Positions 8,183-17,240 of a DNA stretch of 64,000 nucleotides are shown here, piece after piece. The position numbers and the translations under genes were made by a program. The stretch lies in the NCBI RefSeq assembly GCF_004216895.1, contig NZ_SGXE01000003.1, forward strand, positions 124,001-188,000, written 5' to 3'. This DNA is from Aquimarina brevivitae. Its GTDB lineage: Bacteria; Bacteroidota; Bacteroidia; Flavobacteriales; Flavobacteriaceae. Each line of letters begins with the position of its first letter. Position 1 is the first letter of the stretch. The notes beneath the pieces were generated by a model. It worked only from the letters and a program-made list of their open reading frames with translations, searched no databases and was not told where the DNA came from.

Positions 8183-8527
8183 ATGTATACTATTAAAAGT
8201 CGAATATGGATTGAAGGTGAAGCAGGTGTTTTTCTAGGTTACGGTAGAGTTTCACTTTTACGCTTCATACACACCGAAGGTTCGTTATCCAAAGCTGCTA
8301 AGAAAATGCAAATATCTTATAAAAAAGCCTGGAGTCTGATTGATTCTATGAATCAAAATGCAAAAGAACCCGTAGTAATTACTGTAACCGGGGGAAATAA
8401 TGGCGGGGGTACATTTGTTACTCCCTATGGATTGGATATGATGAACAAATTTGAAGCTATTAATAAGAAATGTATGGCCTTTCTTAAAGATGAAATAGAG
8501 ACCTTAACATCTACAGATGAGCACTGA
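8183..8527 (+). CDS. modE: ModE-like winged-helix transcriptional regulator (DNA-binding domain only)
   Basis: About 114 residues from the ATG at 8183; the preceding TTG is ignored. It is a LysR/ModE-type winged helix: GRVSLLRFIHTEGSLSKAAKKMQISYKKAW is split over residues ~20-50 (key: GSLSKAAKKM, SYKKAW), then the wing with GGNNGGGTFVTPYG. It lacks the C-terminal TOBE (molbindin) domains that sense molybdate in E. coli ModE; such short forms are common in this phylum. Its start is preceded by the dyad at 8151-8174. The last 11 bp overlap mobA. Inferred role: controls the cofactor operon. Confidence 0.85.
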   Translation: MYTIKSRIWIEGEAGVFLGYGRVSLLRFIHTEGSLSKAAKKMQISYKKAWSLIDSMNQNAKEPVVITVTGGNNGGGTFVTPYGLDMMNKFEAINKKCMAFLKDEIETLTSTDEH

Positions 8528-9083
8528 TAACTCAACATATAGTTTAATTCTTCTTGCCGGTGGCAACAGTGAACGCATGGGTGAAGATAAAGCACTTAAA
8601 CTTTTAAAAGGAAAGACTTTTATAGATCATATTCTTGAGGCATCTGAAGAAATAACTGATCATCAAATGATTATATCTGATCACTTAAATCATCATAAGC
8701 GATATGAGTATGTTCTCCCGGACCTAATAAAAAATAAAGGCCCCTTGGGTGGTATTTATACAGGTTTGTACCACAGCAAAACCAAAGTCAATTTTGTCGT
8801 AAGTTGTGATACTCCCTTTATTAACAAAAAGGTTTTTGAATCGCTATTACTTCACAACAATCCTAACTATGAAGTAATACACTATAAAAATAATCCGCTT
8901 ATTGGAATCTATAAAAAGGAGCTAAGCAACTTCCTTCACCAAACCATCGTGGAAGATAAATTAAGTGTTAGAAAAGCCTTAAGTCAAGTAAAAACGAAAA
9001 CAATTCATAATAAGCATTTAAATCAATATGTAAAAAATATCAACACACCTGAACAATTTACGAATGCCCTCAAGAACTATTAA
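8517..9083 (+). CDS. mobA: Molybdenum cofactor guanylyltransferase MobA
   Basis: Transfers GMP from GTP to molybdenum cofactor to give the guanine dinucleotide form used by DMSO-reductase-family enzymes such as nitrate reductases. 188 residues. The nucleotidyltransferase signature LLAGGNSERMGEDKA is at residues ~12-26, KGPLGGIYTGL near 74, and the metal-binding VVSCDTPF near 95. Overlaps modE by 11 bp and moaD by 20 bp, so translation is coupled. Its presence suggests the host has at least one MGD-dependent enzyme, although none is in the window. Confidence 0.93.
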   Translation: MSTDNSTYSLILLAGGNSERMGEDKALKLLKGKTFIDHILEASEEITDHQMIISDHLNHHKRYEYVLPDLIKNKGPLGGIYTGLYHSKTKVNFVVSCDTPFINKKVFESLLLHNNPNYEVIHYKNNPLIGIYKKELSNFLHQTIVEDKLSVRKALSQVKTKTIHNKHLNQYVKNINTPEQFTNALKNY

Positions 9084-9315
9084 AATATTGTATTTTGGTC
9101 CATTAGCAGAGATTACCGGTAAAAGTGATGAACATCTCGAAATTAAACCTGGTCAAACAGTTAAAGACTTACTTGATCATTTGAGTAATTCTTATAATGC
9201 ATTACAAGACCAATCCTTTAAAGTAGCTGTAGATAAATCGATAGTTTCTGAAACTAATCAAAGTATCGATGAAGCTGCAGAAATTGCATTACTCCCCCCT
9301 TTTTCCGGAGGATAA
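9064..9315 (+). CDS. moaD: Molybdopterin synthase small subunit MoaD
   Basis: 83-residue ubiquitin-like sulfur carrier. It begins MPSRTIKILYFGPLAEITG and ends PPFSGG; the terminal Gly-Gly is what is adenylated and thiocarboxylated. The ATG at 9064 lies inside mobA. The partner MoaE is 44 bp downstream. The activating enzyme MoeB is not encoded in this cluster, so a homologue (MoeB/ThiF/HesA type) elsewhere must do the job. Confidence 0.92.
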   Translation: MPSRTIKILYFGPLAEITGKSDEHLEIKPGQTVKDLLDHLSNSYNALQDQSFKVAVDKSIVSETNQSIDEAAEIALLPPFSGG

Positions 9316-9359
9316 TACAAACCATTAAATTATCAGTGAAAATTAAATTGAATTAATTC

Positions 9360-9797
9360 ATGAAAAAAATAAAATCTGTATTTGTAAACGGCCCGATACC
9401 GCCTGAGTTTATTGCCAATTCCATTGCAAAACATCAGTCTAAAACAGCAATTGGAGCACATAATATTTTTTTAGGACAAATACGTGCAGATCAGCAAAAT
9501 AATAAAGAGGTCAAAGCCATAAATTACACTGCTTATGAGGATATGGCAAATGAAGTAATGTATACCATACGAGAAGAAACCTTTGAGAAGTTTGACCTTA
9601 GCTGCATGCATATTTATCATAGTTTGGGTACGGTTTATCAAGGAGAAATCTGCCTCTTTGTTTTTGTTTCTGCACCACACCGCAAAGTTACTTTTGAGGC
9701 TATCGAATATTTGGTAGAGCGAATCAAAAAAGAAGCACCGATTTATGGAAAAGAAATATTTAGTGATGAGTCTCACCAATGGAAAGTAAATACATAA
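9360..9797 (+). CDS. moaE: Molybdopterin synthase catalytic subunit MoaE
   Basis: Converts cyclic pyranopterin monophosphate to molybdopterin using sulfur from MoaD. 145 residues. Recognisable segments are GAHNIFLGQIRAD near residue 31, YTAYEDMANEVM near 57, SLGTVYQGEICLFVFVSAPHR near 90 (written here as SLGTVYQGEI and VSAPHR) and VERIKKEAPIYGKEIF, which contains the active-site lysines. The stop is directly followed by the moaCB ATG at 9798 with no gap. Confidence 0.93.
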   Translation: MKKIKSVFVNGPIPPEFIANSIAKHQSKTAIGAHNIFLGQIRADQQNNKEVKAINYTAYEDMANEVMYTIREETFEKFDLSCMHIYHSLGTVYQGEICLFVFVSAPHRKVTFEAIEYLVERIKKEAPIYGKEIFSDESHQWKVNT

Positions 9798-10715
9798 ATG
9801 GTTGATATCACGCACAAAAATACGACGCTAAGACAGGCTATAGCTCAAGCAACTGTTTTCGTAAGCAAAGAAGCTACAATTGAAGCTATAAAAAACAATA
9901 CAATCCCTAAAGGAAATGTATTTGAAATGGCTAAGACCGCTGGACTTTTTGCAGTTAAAAAAACCAGTGACATCATACCAGACTGCCACCCTATTCCTAT
10001 AGAGCACACAGAAGTTCAATATCAAATTGAGGGGCTAAAAATAATAATTGAGCTAAGCATCAAAACGATTTATAAAACTGGTGTTGAAGTAGAAGCCATG
10101 CACGGGGCATCTGTTATTGCGCTAACCATGTATGACATGCTCAAACCGGTGGATAAGAATGTTCAAATTCAAAACATAAAGCTACTCGAAAAAAAAGGAG
10201 GTAAATCCTCCTACAAAGATTCAGGCGCATCATACTCTGCCACTGTAGTAGTATGTTCAGACTCTATATCACAAGGTAAAAAAGAAGATAAGGCAGGAAA
10301 AGCAATCATTGCTAAACTTAAAAGTTGTAATGTTACTATAGATGAATATTGTATTATCCCAGATGAAAAATCTGCAATACAAACAGAAGTTAATCGAGGA
10401 ATAACACGTTCTGACCTCATCATTTTTACTGGAGGGACAGGACTTTCACCTAGGGACCAAACACCTGAAGCAATTTTACCCTTATTGGATCGAAGAATAC
10501 CGGGAATCGAAGAAGCTATCCGCAATTATGGACAGGATAGAATGCCTTATGCTATGCTTTCTAGAAGCGTTGCTGGGGTTATCGGAAAAAGTCTAGTTCT
10601 TGCCTTACCGGGATCAACCAATGGAGCTAAAGAATCAATGGATGCCATATTTCCTTCGGTACTTCATATTTTTAAAGTACTTCAGGGAGAACGACACGAT
10701 ACTAACACAAACTAA
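9798..10715 (+). CDS. moaCB: Bifunctional MoaC-MoaB fusion (cPMP synthase / molybdopterin adenylyltransferase)
   Basis: 305 residues in two domains. Residues ~1-140 are MoaC: GNVFEMAKTAGLFAVKKTSD, DCHPIPIEH, then TGVEVEAMHGASV and YDMLKPVDK, with catalytic-region Lys and His retained. It forms cyclic pyranopterin monophosphate from the MoaA product. Residues ~150-305 are MoaB/MogA: VVCSDSISQGKKEDKAG, IIFTGGTGLSPRDQTPEA, and a LALPGSTNGAKES loop, which adenylylates molybdopterin for MoeA. Such fusions are known in Bacteroidota. Placed between moaE and moaA, it couples early and late steps in one polypeptide. Confidence 0.93.
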   Translation: MVDITHKNTTLRQAIAQATVFVSKEATIEAIKNNTIPKGNVFEMAKTAGLFAVKKTSDIIPDCHPIPIEHTEVQYQIEGLKIIIELSIKTIYKTGVEVEAMHGASVIALTMYDMLKPVDKNVQIQNIKLLEKKGGKSSYKDSGASYSATVVVCSDSISQGKKEDKAGKAIIAKLKSCNVTIDEYCIIPDEKSAIQTEVNRGITRSDLIIFTGGTGLSPRDQTPEAILPLLDRRIPGIEEAIRNYGQDRMPYAMLSRSVAGVIGKSLVLALPGSTNGAKESMDAIFPSVLHIFKVLQGERHDTNTN

Positions 10716-10722
10716 ATCATAT

Positions 10723-11727
10723 TTGAAATCATCACAAGACATATTACAAGATACATTTGAACGAAAACACTCGTATCTAAGAATATCACTTACTGAAAAG
10801 TGTAATTTAAGATGCACCTATTGTATGCCCGAAGCAGGTATTCCTTTGACACCTATGCGTCATTTGATGAATAGTGAGGAATTATATACTATCGCCAAAA
10901 CTTTCGTTGATTTGGGCGTCAATAAAATTCGACTAACCGGAGGAGAACCTTTGGTGCGCAAAGATTTCAAAGATATCTTACATCAATTATCGACCCTGCC
11001 AGTAACCTTATCCATAACAACAAATGGAGTATTAATTGATAAATATATCAAAGATCTCCAGCAGGCTAATATGCAAAACATTACTATTAGTCTTGATTCC
11101 TTGAAACAAGAAAAATTTAAACAAATCACTCGTAGGGATGAATTTCAAAAAGTAAAAGAGAATATTGATTTACTATTAGCATATAATTTTAAAGTAAAAA
11201 TAAACGTGGTGCTCATCAAAGGTTTCAACGATGATGAAATCATTGATTTTATTAATTTAACAAAAAACACACCCATTAATGTTCGGTTTATAGAATTTAT
11301 GCCTTTTGACGGTAATCAATGGAACAGAGAAAAATTAGTACCACATAAGCAAGTACTTGATATTATTTATGCAACATATCCTTTGCAGGTCAATAAACTT
11401 ACTGATGCACCAAACGATACCTCAAAAAACTATACCATAACCGACTTTAAAGGTAGTTTTGGGCTTATCAGTTCCATAACCAATCCCTTTTGTGATACGT
11501 GCAATAGAATACGTTTAACCGCTGATGGAAAGATTAAAAATTGTCTTTTTTCTGGTGACGAATTATCCCTGCTTGAGCCTCTTAGAGATGGTAAAAATAT
11601 AGTACCTATTATCAAAAAAGCTATTGCCAATAAAAAATTTGCAAGAGCAGGTATGGATACCCCTGAAAAAATTGATAACCCAGAATTACATACTGCCAAT
11701 AGAAGTATGATTTCTATAGGGGGATAA
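10723..11727 (+). CDS. moaA: GTP 3',8-cyclase MoaA (radical SAM)
   Basis: First enzyme of molybdopterin synthesis. I place the start at TTG 10723, 7 bp after the moaCB stop, giving 334 residues; the open frame runs back to 10600 inside moaCB but that extension is unlike MoaA. The radical-SAM cluster is Cys27-x3-Cys31-x2-Cys34 (CNLRCTYC), the GGEPLVRKD motif follows near 70, and the C-terminal cluster is CDTCNRIRLTADGKIKNC. It ends in Gly-Gly (SMISIGG), the conserved tail needed for activity. It closes the operon; no terminator is evident. Confidence 0.93.
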   Translation: MKSSQDILQDTFERKHSYLRISLTEKCNLRCTYCMPEAGIPLTPMRHLMNSEELYTIAKTFVDLGVNKIRLTGGEPLVRKDFKDILHQLSTLPVTLSITTNGVLIDKYIKDLQQANMQNITISLDSLKQEKFKQITRRDEFQKVKENIDLLLAYNFKVKINVVLIKGFNDDEIIDFINLTKNTPINVRFIEFMPFDGNQWNREKLVPHKQVLDIIYATYPLQVNKLTDAPNDTSKNYTITDFKGSFGLISSITNPFCDTCNRIRLTADGKIKNCLFSGDELSLLEPLRDGKNIVPIIKKAIANKKFARAGMDTPEKIDNPELHTANRSMISIGG

Positions 11728-11829
11728 AACTTTGTTTCGATAAAATTGGTATATTTATATAGCGCTGATCACTATAAAGTTAGCTTAGTCACTAAGAATA
11801 ATGTAATCCCTATATGATTAAAAATTACT

Positions 11830-13233
11830 ATGAGTAGTACTTCCAGACAGAAATCTGAAGCTGTTAAATACGCATTGTATGGTGCTGCTTTTGGACTCCT
11901 TTTTCCTTTCTTAGCTACAACCTTAGATATCTATAGATTGGAATTACCATTTGCATTAAGATCATTTCTCAATGTTCAAAGAATAAATCCCATTCATTAT
12001 ATCATTGACACCGCCCCACTATTTTTGGGATTCTTTGCCTGGATAGCAGGTAAAAACCTAGACAAGCTCCATGAAAAAAATTTACAAATACAAAAAGCAG
12101 CCAAAGCAAGACAAGATTTCTTAGCTAATATGAGCCATGAGATCAGAACTCCTATGGTTGGTGTTGTAGGCATGATCGATTTATTATCAAAAAACACTGA
12201 ACTGACAGATATCCAAAAAGAATATGTCTCTACAGTACAAGAGTCTTCATTAAACCTATTAAATATTCTCAATCAAATCTTAGACCTATCTAAAATTGAA
12301 TCCGGAAAATTTAGTCTCATCCCTGCCATCATCAACTTCAAAGATCTCATAGATCAAAATGTTGGACTATTCCTGGCTACTTCCAAAGCCAAAGGGCTTC
12401 AACTAAATGCAAGCTATGCAGATGAATTACCCGAAATAATTTTGGCAGACGAGAATCGACTTTCTCAAATATTATCGAATCTTATTGGTAACGCCATCAA
12501 ATTTACCTATGAAGGCGAAGTACATATAAAAGCATCTCTTAAAGCTAAAAAAGGTAAAGTACTTACGATACTTGTTGAAATCATAGATACTGGGATTGGA
12601 ATAAGCCACGAAGATCAAAAAAACCTTTTTAGTAGATTTAATCAATTCAATAATCAGGTTACCTTGTCAGGTACTGGCAGTGGCTTAGGTCTTGCAATAA
12701 GTAAAAAACTGGTTAAATTAATGAAGGGGCAGATTGGAGTCACTAGTAAAGAAGGTAGTGGCAGCACATTTTGGTTTACATACACCGCCGAACAAACCGA
12801 TGTTGAACTTAAAAAAGAAAAAAACAAAAGCTTAACCCTAAAAAAAGAGCCGCTTAATCTCAATGTTTTATTGGTTGAAGACTCTGAAACAAACATTTTG
12901 GTATCTAAACAAATATTAAAGTTTTTGGGTTGCACTACAGATGTGGCTAAAAATGGCCAACAAGCTTTAGACATGTTCGAAGAAGGTAAATACGACGTTA
13001 TTCTAATGGATATCAATTTACCAGAGTTAAATGGAGTTGAAACCACTAAAATTATTCGAAAGAACTATAAAAATGTTCCACCTATAATTGCCCTTACCTC
13101 TAATGCCTTGCCCGGGGATGCTGAGAAATACACCCAACAAGGGCTAGACGATTATATTACAAAACCATTTACTACTGAGATATTAGATATCAAACTGAAA
13201 AATTGGTTTGGCGATCACTTAGGATATCATTAA
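11830..13233 (+). CDS. Hybrid sensor histidine kinase with receiver domain
   Basis: 467 residues. Two hydrophobic segments lie at ~12-34 and ~60-80, with no sizeable periplasmic sensor between them. The HisKA H-box FLANMSHEIRTPMVG is near residue 100, the N-box NAIKFT near 220, and G boxes DTGIGIS and GTGSGLGLAIS follow. The receiver domain occupies ~345-460, with the acidic pair in LLVEDSE, phospho-acceptor Asp in VILMDINLPELNG, and LTSN and KPF motifs. There is no Hpt domain or DNA-binding output, so signal relay to another protein is inferred. It is monocistronic by spacing; the stimulus is unknown. Confidence 0.88.
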   Translation: MSSTSRQKSEAVKYALYGAAFGLLFPFLATTLDIYRLELPFALRSFLNVQRINPIHYIIDTAPLFLGFFAWIAGKNLDKLHEKNLQIQKAAKARQDFLANMSHEIRTPMVGVVGMIDLLSKNTELTDIQKEYVSTVQESSLNLLNILNQILDLSKIESGKFSLIPAIINFKDLIDQNVGLFLATSKAKGLQLNASYADELPEIILADENRLSQILSNLIGNAIKFTYEGEVHIKASLKAKKGKVLTILVEIIDTGIGISHEDQKNLFSRFNQFNNQVTLSGTGSGLGLAISKKLVKLMKGQIGVTSKEGSGSTFWFTYTAEQTDVELKKEKNKSLTLKKEPLNLNVLLVEDSETNILVSKQILKFLGCTTDVAKNGQQALDMFEEGKYDVILMDINLPELNGVETTKIIRKNYKNVPPIIALTSNALPGDAEKYTQQGLDDYITKPFTTEILDIKLKNWFGDHLGYH

Positions 13234-13314
13234 TAGTTTTTAACTAAGAAGCTTTAATATACTTCGCTAGAATTTAGTATCTTTTACTATAGAAAAAGAA
13301 AACGATTATTTATT

Positions 13315-14589
13315 ATGAATAAAAAAAGAAAAATTTACAATTGGCTTTTGCTACTATGGCTTTCAATTACGGCCAATAGCTTTTTATTTGCCTTTCAAGA
13401 AGCAGATATAAAACAAGATTTTAAAGAATATAAAGGTACAGTTGTAGATAGCGACAACAATGACCCACTTACTGCTGCTACAGTATCTTTAGATGACAGC
13501 AATATTTCCACAGTAACCAATAGTGATGGGGTATTTTTATTAAAAATCCCAAAAAACATAGCATCTGGCTATATACGTATTTCGTATTTAGGCTATCAAG
13601 ATAAGGCGGTGCCATTGGCCAACTTTACCAAAGATGATTTTGAAATAAAAGTAGATAAAACCATAACGGAGTTATCAGAAGTTAATATCAACCCTAAAGA
13701 TCCTGAAGCTTTAATAAGAGCAGTTATGGACAAAAAAGGTGAAAATTATTTTGATCAAAACACAATAATGACTGCGTTTTACAGAGAAGCTATCCGTAAA
13801 CGAAGAACATATGTATCCCTATCTGAGGCAGTGGTAGATATTTATAAACGGCCTTATGTGTCCGGTAAAAATGATTTGATAAAATTGTTCAAAGCCAGAA
13901 AAAGTGCAGATTATAAGAGGTTAGATACAGTTGCTGTAAAACTTCAGGGAGGACCTAGTAGTACGCTTTATATTGATTTAATGAAAAACCCAGATAACGT
14001 TTTTACCCAAAACATGTTGGAATATTATGACTTCAGCTTTGCCCCCACTACAAAACTAGATGACAAATTTATCTATGTACTGAAATTTAAGCAAAAGCCT
14101 AATGTTATAGATCCCTTATATGAAGGAAAATTATATATCGATGCGGAATCGCTAGCTTTGAAAAGAGCTATTTTTAAGCTTAACACAGAAAACGAAGAAG
14201 AAGTAAGCGAAATGTTTGTGAGAAGAAAGCCTTCTAATGCTGACGTATACATTACAGAGGCTAATTATGATATCAATTATAGAGAACATAAAGGTAGGTG
14301 GTATTATAATTATGGGAGAATTGGTCTCGAAGTAAAAATTGACTGGGATAAAAGACTATTCAATTCTAAATATCAATTAGATGTTGAAATGGCGATAACA
14401 GACTGGCGTACTAATGAAAATGAAACGCTTAAAGCTCGTGATCGATTAAAATCATCTGTCGTACTTGCCGATGAAGCTGAAGGTTTTTCGGATCCCGAGT
14501 TTTGGGGAGAATACAACGTTATTGAACCTGAAAAATCAATTGAATCCGCAATCAAAAAAATAAAAAGACAGTTGAGAAGAATGAATTAG
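13315..14589 (+). CDS. CarboxypepD_reg-like domain protein, exported
   Basis: 424 residues. A signal peptide covers about residues 1-25 (LLLLWLSITANSFLFAFQ). Residues ~38-115 form a carboxypeptidase-D regulatory-like Ig fold (YKGTVVDSDNNDPLTAATVS, then GVFLLKIP and ISYLGYQDK). The remainder, about 300 residues, is the beta-rich DUF5686-like or outer-membrane-lipoprotein-sorting-like part often found with this domain in Flavobacteria (AFYREAIRKRRTYVSLSEA is a recognisable segment). No enzymatic motif is visible. It probably acts at the outer membrane. A perfect terminator follows. Confidence 0.72.
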   Translation: MNKKRKIYNWLLLLWLSITANSFLFAFQEADIKQDFKEYKGTVVDSDNNDPLTAATVSLDDSNISTVTNSDGVFLLKIPKNIASGYIRISYLGYQDKAVPLANFTKDDFEIKVDKTITELSEVNINPKDPEALIRAVMDKKGENYFDQNTIMTAFYREAIRKRRTYVSLSEAVVDIYKRPYVSGKNDLIKLFKARKSADYKRLDTVAVKLQGGPSSTLYIDLMKNPDNVFTQNMLEYYDFSFAPTTKLDDKFIYVLKFKQKPNVIDPLYEGKLYIDAESLALKRAIFKLNTENEEEVSEMFVRRKPSNADVYITEANYDINYREHKGRWYYNYGRIGLEVKIDWDKRLFNSKYQLDVEMAITDWRTNENETLKARDRLKSSVVLADEAEGFSDPEFWGEYNVIEPEKSIESAIKKIKRQLRRMN

Positions 14590-14614
14590 AACGCGTAGAA
14601 AATATTTTCAGTTA

Positions 14615-14645
14615 TAAAAAAGGCACGATAATCGTGCCTTTTTTA
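14615..14645. terminator. Intrinsic terminator, symmetric
   Basis: Stem AGGCACGA/TCGTGCCT with loop TAA, flanked by A and T runs. It follows the CarboxypepD_reg-like gene by about 25 bp. Confidence 0.85.
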
Positions 14646-14724
14646 TATGCTATAATTATTTTTAACCCCTAAACTCATATAACATTTTACACACATAATC
14701 GTTAATCTTTTAAAGACCTAATTT

Positions 14725-16200
14725 TTGAAATATATTATCTACTGTTTTTGCTTCCTATGTTTGCCGCAATTAGCTGAAGGGCAGTATACTTTAGGAGCTT
14801 CAAAAGCAAAAGAAGATTTTACTGTTTTTGAAAACATTTTACTACAAGCCCATCCTGGACTTTATGATCATATCTCAAAGGACCTCTTATCGCAACTACT
14901 TACCAAAGAAAAAACTAATCTTTCTGATAGCATCACCGATATTGAATTATATAAGAAATTATTAAAAATCTCTGACCCCATAGGAGATGGTCATTTGCAA
15001 TTATTCGCACCAGAGAAATTAAAGATTCAAACCTACTATTTTCCTATTATAGTTAAGATTATTGATGGTGAATTCTATACGGATACCAATGATTTTGAAC
15101 TCCCTGTAGGGACAAAAATAACCGCTATAAATGATATTCCCGCACCCACGATATTAGCTAGATTAAAGAAATATGTCCCTACTGACGGACATAATTTATC
15201 CCGTAAGCACCGTGAAATAGAACTTAAATTTGGACTGTTCTACGCCTATGAGTTTGGAATAGTTAAAGAGTTTAAAGTTTCTTATGAAAGCCAAGATAAC
15301 AGCATATTACAAAGCAAAGTTATACTTGCAGAACCGTTTATAAAGGTGAGGTTAAGAAACGCTAAGCGAAGCTCGTACTTTGCTGCATTTCATCAACAAA
15401 AAAATGACATCAGGTATTTCGAAAAATACATAGGCAATAAAGATCCCTACGTAATTTATAAAGACGCCCTAAAAACAGCAATATTAGTAGTGAACTCATT
15501 TAGTGTTGATATTAAGCCTTTTAAGTCTAAATTGGTGAAAATTTTTAAAGAAATAAATAAAAGAAAAATTGAACACTTAGTCATTGATGTACGAAACAAT
15601 GATGGAGGGTACAGACCTAATGCCATCCACCTTTATAGTTTTTTGACAAATGCTATTTTTAAACAGCGAATCAGCGAATTTGTGGCCACATTATCCATAC
15701 CGGAGAAGGATCATATTATTAGAGCACCGGGAGATGGAGATGTATACCTGAGATCTAAGTTTCATCAACATCCTGTTATTGATGGATGGGAGATAAAATT
15801 TGACGAATTAGAAACTATAATGGTTCCTAACAAAAATAAATTTAAAGGAAAAAACATCTATGTATTAACAAGTGGAGTCACCTTCTCGGCAGGTACTGAA
15901 TTTGTGTTAAATGCCAAAAATAATCCTGAAATTTTAGTTTTAGGCGAGGAAACTGGTGGTGGATACTATCAACATATCGGTGATTATCCTATATATTATG
16001 AGCTACCTAATTCTAAAATTGTTGTTGTTTTATTTATGCAAAAGGTGATGCATTATGTAACAGATAATACCTTGCCAAAGCATAAGGGTATTTTACCAGA
16101 CAAGTATATTAAACTAACAGTCGAAGATCTAAAAAAAGGAACAGACCCAATTTTAGATTATATATATAGACTCATCAGTCCTGTTCATTATAAGTATTAA
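14725..16200 (+). CDS. S41-family peptidase (tail-specific protease type)
   Basis: 491 residues from a TTG start at 14725, which gives a signal peptide (KYIIYCFCFLCLPQLAEGQ); no ATG gives one. The N-terminal ~120 residues are an S41 bundle region (GDGHLQLF). There is no obvious PDZ domain beyond a short GTKITAINDIPAP stretch near residue 133. The catalytic core includes VIDVRNNDGGYRP near 290 and YVLTSGVTFSAGTEFVL near 380, where the Ser of TFSAG is the nucleophile, followed by GEETGGGYYQ. An exported serine peptidase is therefore likely; substrate unknown. It converges with and overlaps the small gene to its right by 4 bp. Confidence 0.82.
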   Translation: MKYIIYCFCFLCLPQLAEGQYTLGASKAKEDFTVFENILLQAHPGLYDHISKDLLSQLLTKEKTNLSDSITDIELYKKLLKISDPIGDGHLQLFAPEKLKIQTYYFPIIVKIIDGEFYTDTNDFELPVGTKITAINDIPAPTILARLKKYVPTDGHNLSRKHREIELKFGLFYAYEFGIVKEFKVSYESQDNSILQSKVILAEPFIKVRLRNAKRSSYFAAFHQQKNDIRYFEKYIGNKDPYVIYKDALKTAILVVNSFSVDIKPFKSKLVKIFKEINKRKIEHLVIDVRNNDGGYRPNAIHLYSFLTNAIFKQRISEFVATLSIPEKDHIIRAPGDGDVYLRSKFHQHPVIDGWEIKFDELETIMVPNKNKFKGKNIYVLTSGVTFSAGTEFVLNAKNNPEILVLGEETGGGYYQHIGDYPIYYELPNSKIVVVLFMQKVMHYVTDNTLPKHKGILPDKYIKLTVEDLKKGTDPILDYIYRLISPVHYKY

Positions 16201-16394
16201 TCAATATAGGTATTAACACTTAATGTAAGTTGACAACTTTGCTTTAATCTATCTTTAAACTTTAACGCTATCTTCTCATCATTAAACTTCATTGCTTCAG
16301 TAATACTAGTTGAAAGTATCAATTCTCCAATAAGATACTCAACCACATAATTTTGATCATCTGTCAATAAGACGTATTCCGTAGTAATATTCAT
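16197..16394 (-). CDS. Small hypothetical protein
   Basis: About 65 residues from the ATG at 16394 (MNITTEYVLLTDDQNYVVEY); the frame is open to 16424. It has a beta-beta-helix look: a YVLLTDDQNYVVEYLIG segment followed by EAMKFNDEKIALKFKDRLK, similar in style to small proteins with an Ala-x-x-Phe helix. No signal peptide, no recognised family. Its stop overlaps the S41 peptidase stop. Confidence 0.45.
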   Translation of the reverse strand: MNITTEYVLLTDDQNYVVEYLIGELILSTSITEAMKFNDEKIALKFKDRLKQSCQLTLSVNTYID

Positions 16395-16566
16395 AGGTTC
16401 TACCTTTGCTATCATAAGCAACAATCAATTAAAGCTACCTGGTGTTAAAATTAAAAGTAAATACGCTTGAAAATGTTGGTACTAAAAAATAGTTTTAAAC
16501 ATAACTATTAACATTAAACATTAATTTTGAACCATACCAATAGTAAAAGAACCAAATTAAGCACAA

Positions 16567-16590
16567 AAAAAACCGATTATAAAATCGGCT
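16567..16590 (-). terminator. Intrinsic terminator for the gene at 16631
   Basis: Minus-strand stem CCGATT/AATCGG with a TTAT loop and a following T run of eight bases. It supports the gene at 16631-16963 as a real transcription unit. Confidence 0.75.
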
Positions 16591-16630
16591 TCTTTGTTGA
16601 GTAAATTGAGTTTGTATAATACTCTATAAT

Positions 16631-16963
16631 CTAGGCAAAAACTGGTTCTATTCTTCTAATCAATCCGATTTCAATAAAATGCTTGATTTGTTCTTTGTCT
16701 CCCAACTTATTTGTTTCGATAGGAATCCACCCATCTATTTTTATTAAATCATTGGGATTACTGCTAAAAAACATTTCATATTCAAACCCTTTACTTGGTG
16801 GTGGCATATTAATTTCAGGATTTGGACCATTTTTCATTATATCTTCTATTCGCTTTTGAACAATTTCTATTTTTGAACCCAAATCCAAATTTTCCGTTTC
16901 CTTATGCACTTCTAAATTTAGAAACTCGGTAACTGAAGCCATAATAATTTCATCTAATTTCAT
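16631..16963 (-). CDS. Small acidic hypothetical protein
   Basis: 110 residues, acidic, soluble, no signal peptide. The first half is helical (ASVTEFLNLEVHKETEN, IVQKRIEDIM), the middle is Pro-rich (NPEINMPPPSKGFEYEM), and the end has a WIPIET then EQIKHFIEIGLIRRI helix. I do not recognise it. It has its own terminator at 16567-16590, which favours a genuine gene. The ATG at 16942 (second Met) is an alternative start. Confidence 0.5.
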   Translation of the reverse strand: MKLDEIIMASVTEFLNLEVHKETENLDLGSKIEIVQKRIEDIMKNGPNPEINMPPPSKGFEYEMFFSSNPNDLIKIDGWIPIETNKLGDKEQIKHFIEIGLIRRIEPVFA

Positions 16964-17211
16964 ATCACAATATTTGGTTACTAATAAACTGGAGCCCCTT
17001 ACATCTCAAGGTGTAACTTTAAAAAGCTATGTTTTATTATCGAAACACCCTGTTTTTTTGATATGTAAAACTATGAATTATATAAAACTCACAAAAAGAA
17101 CCCTTATTAAATTTACGTTTAACGAAGGATTATTATGATTTCCAAAAAAAAGTGCTATCTATATTATGGTATTAGGATCAAGTAAAGCATTAAAATCCGA
17201 ATCTTATAGCT

Positions 17212-17240
17212 AAAAAAACCGGCCACAAATAGGTGGCCGG
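17212..17240 (-). terminator. Strong orphan intrinsic terminator
   Basis: Minus strand: CCGGCCAC and GTGGCCGG with a 6-nt loop, then seven T. It is GC-rich against an AT-rich background. No annotated minus-strand gene ends here, so it should terminate an unannotated short transcript. Confidence 0.8.

Noticed and set aside
10600..10722. N-terminal extension of MoaA overlapping moaCB
   Set aside because: The 41 extra residues are unlike any MoaA, and the TTG at 10723 gives the normal length and N-terminus.
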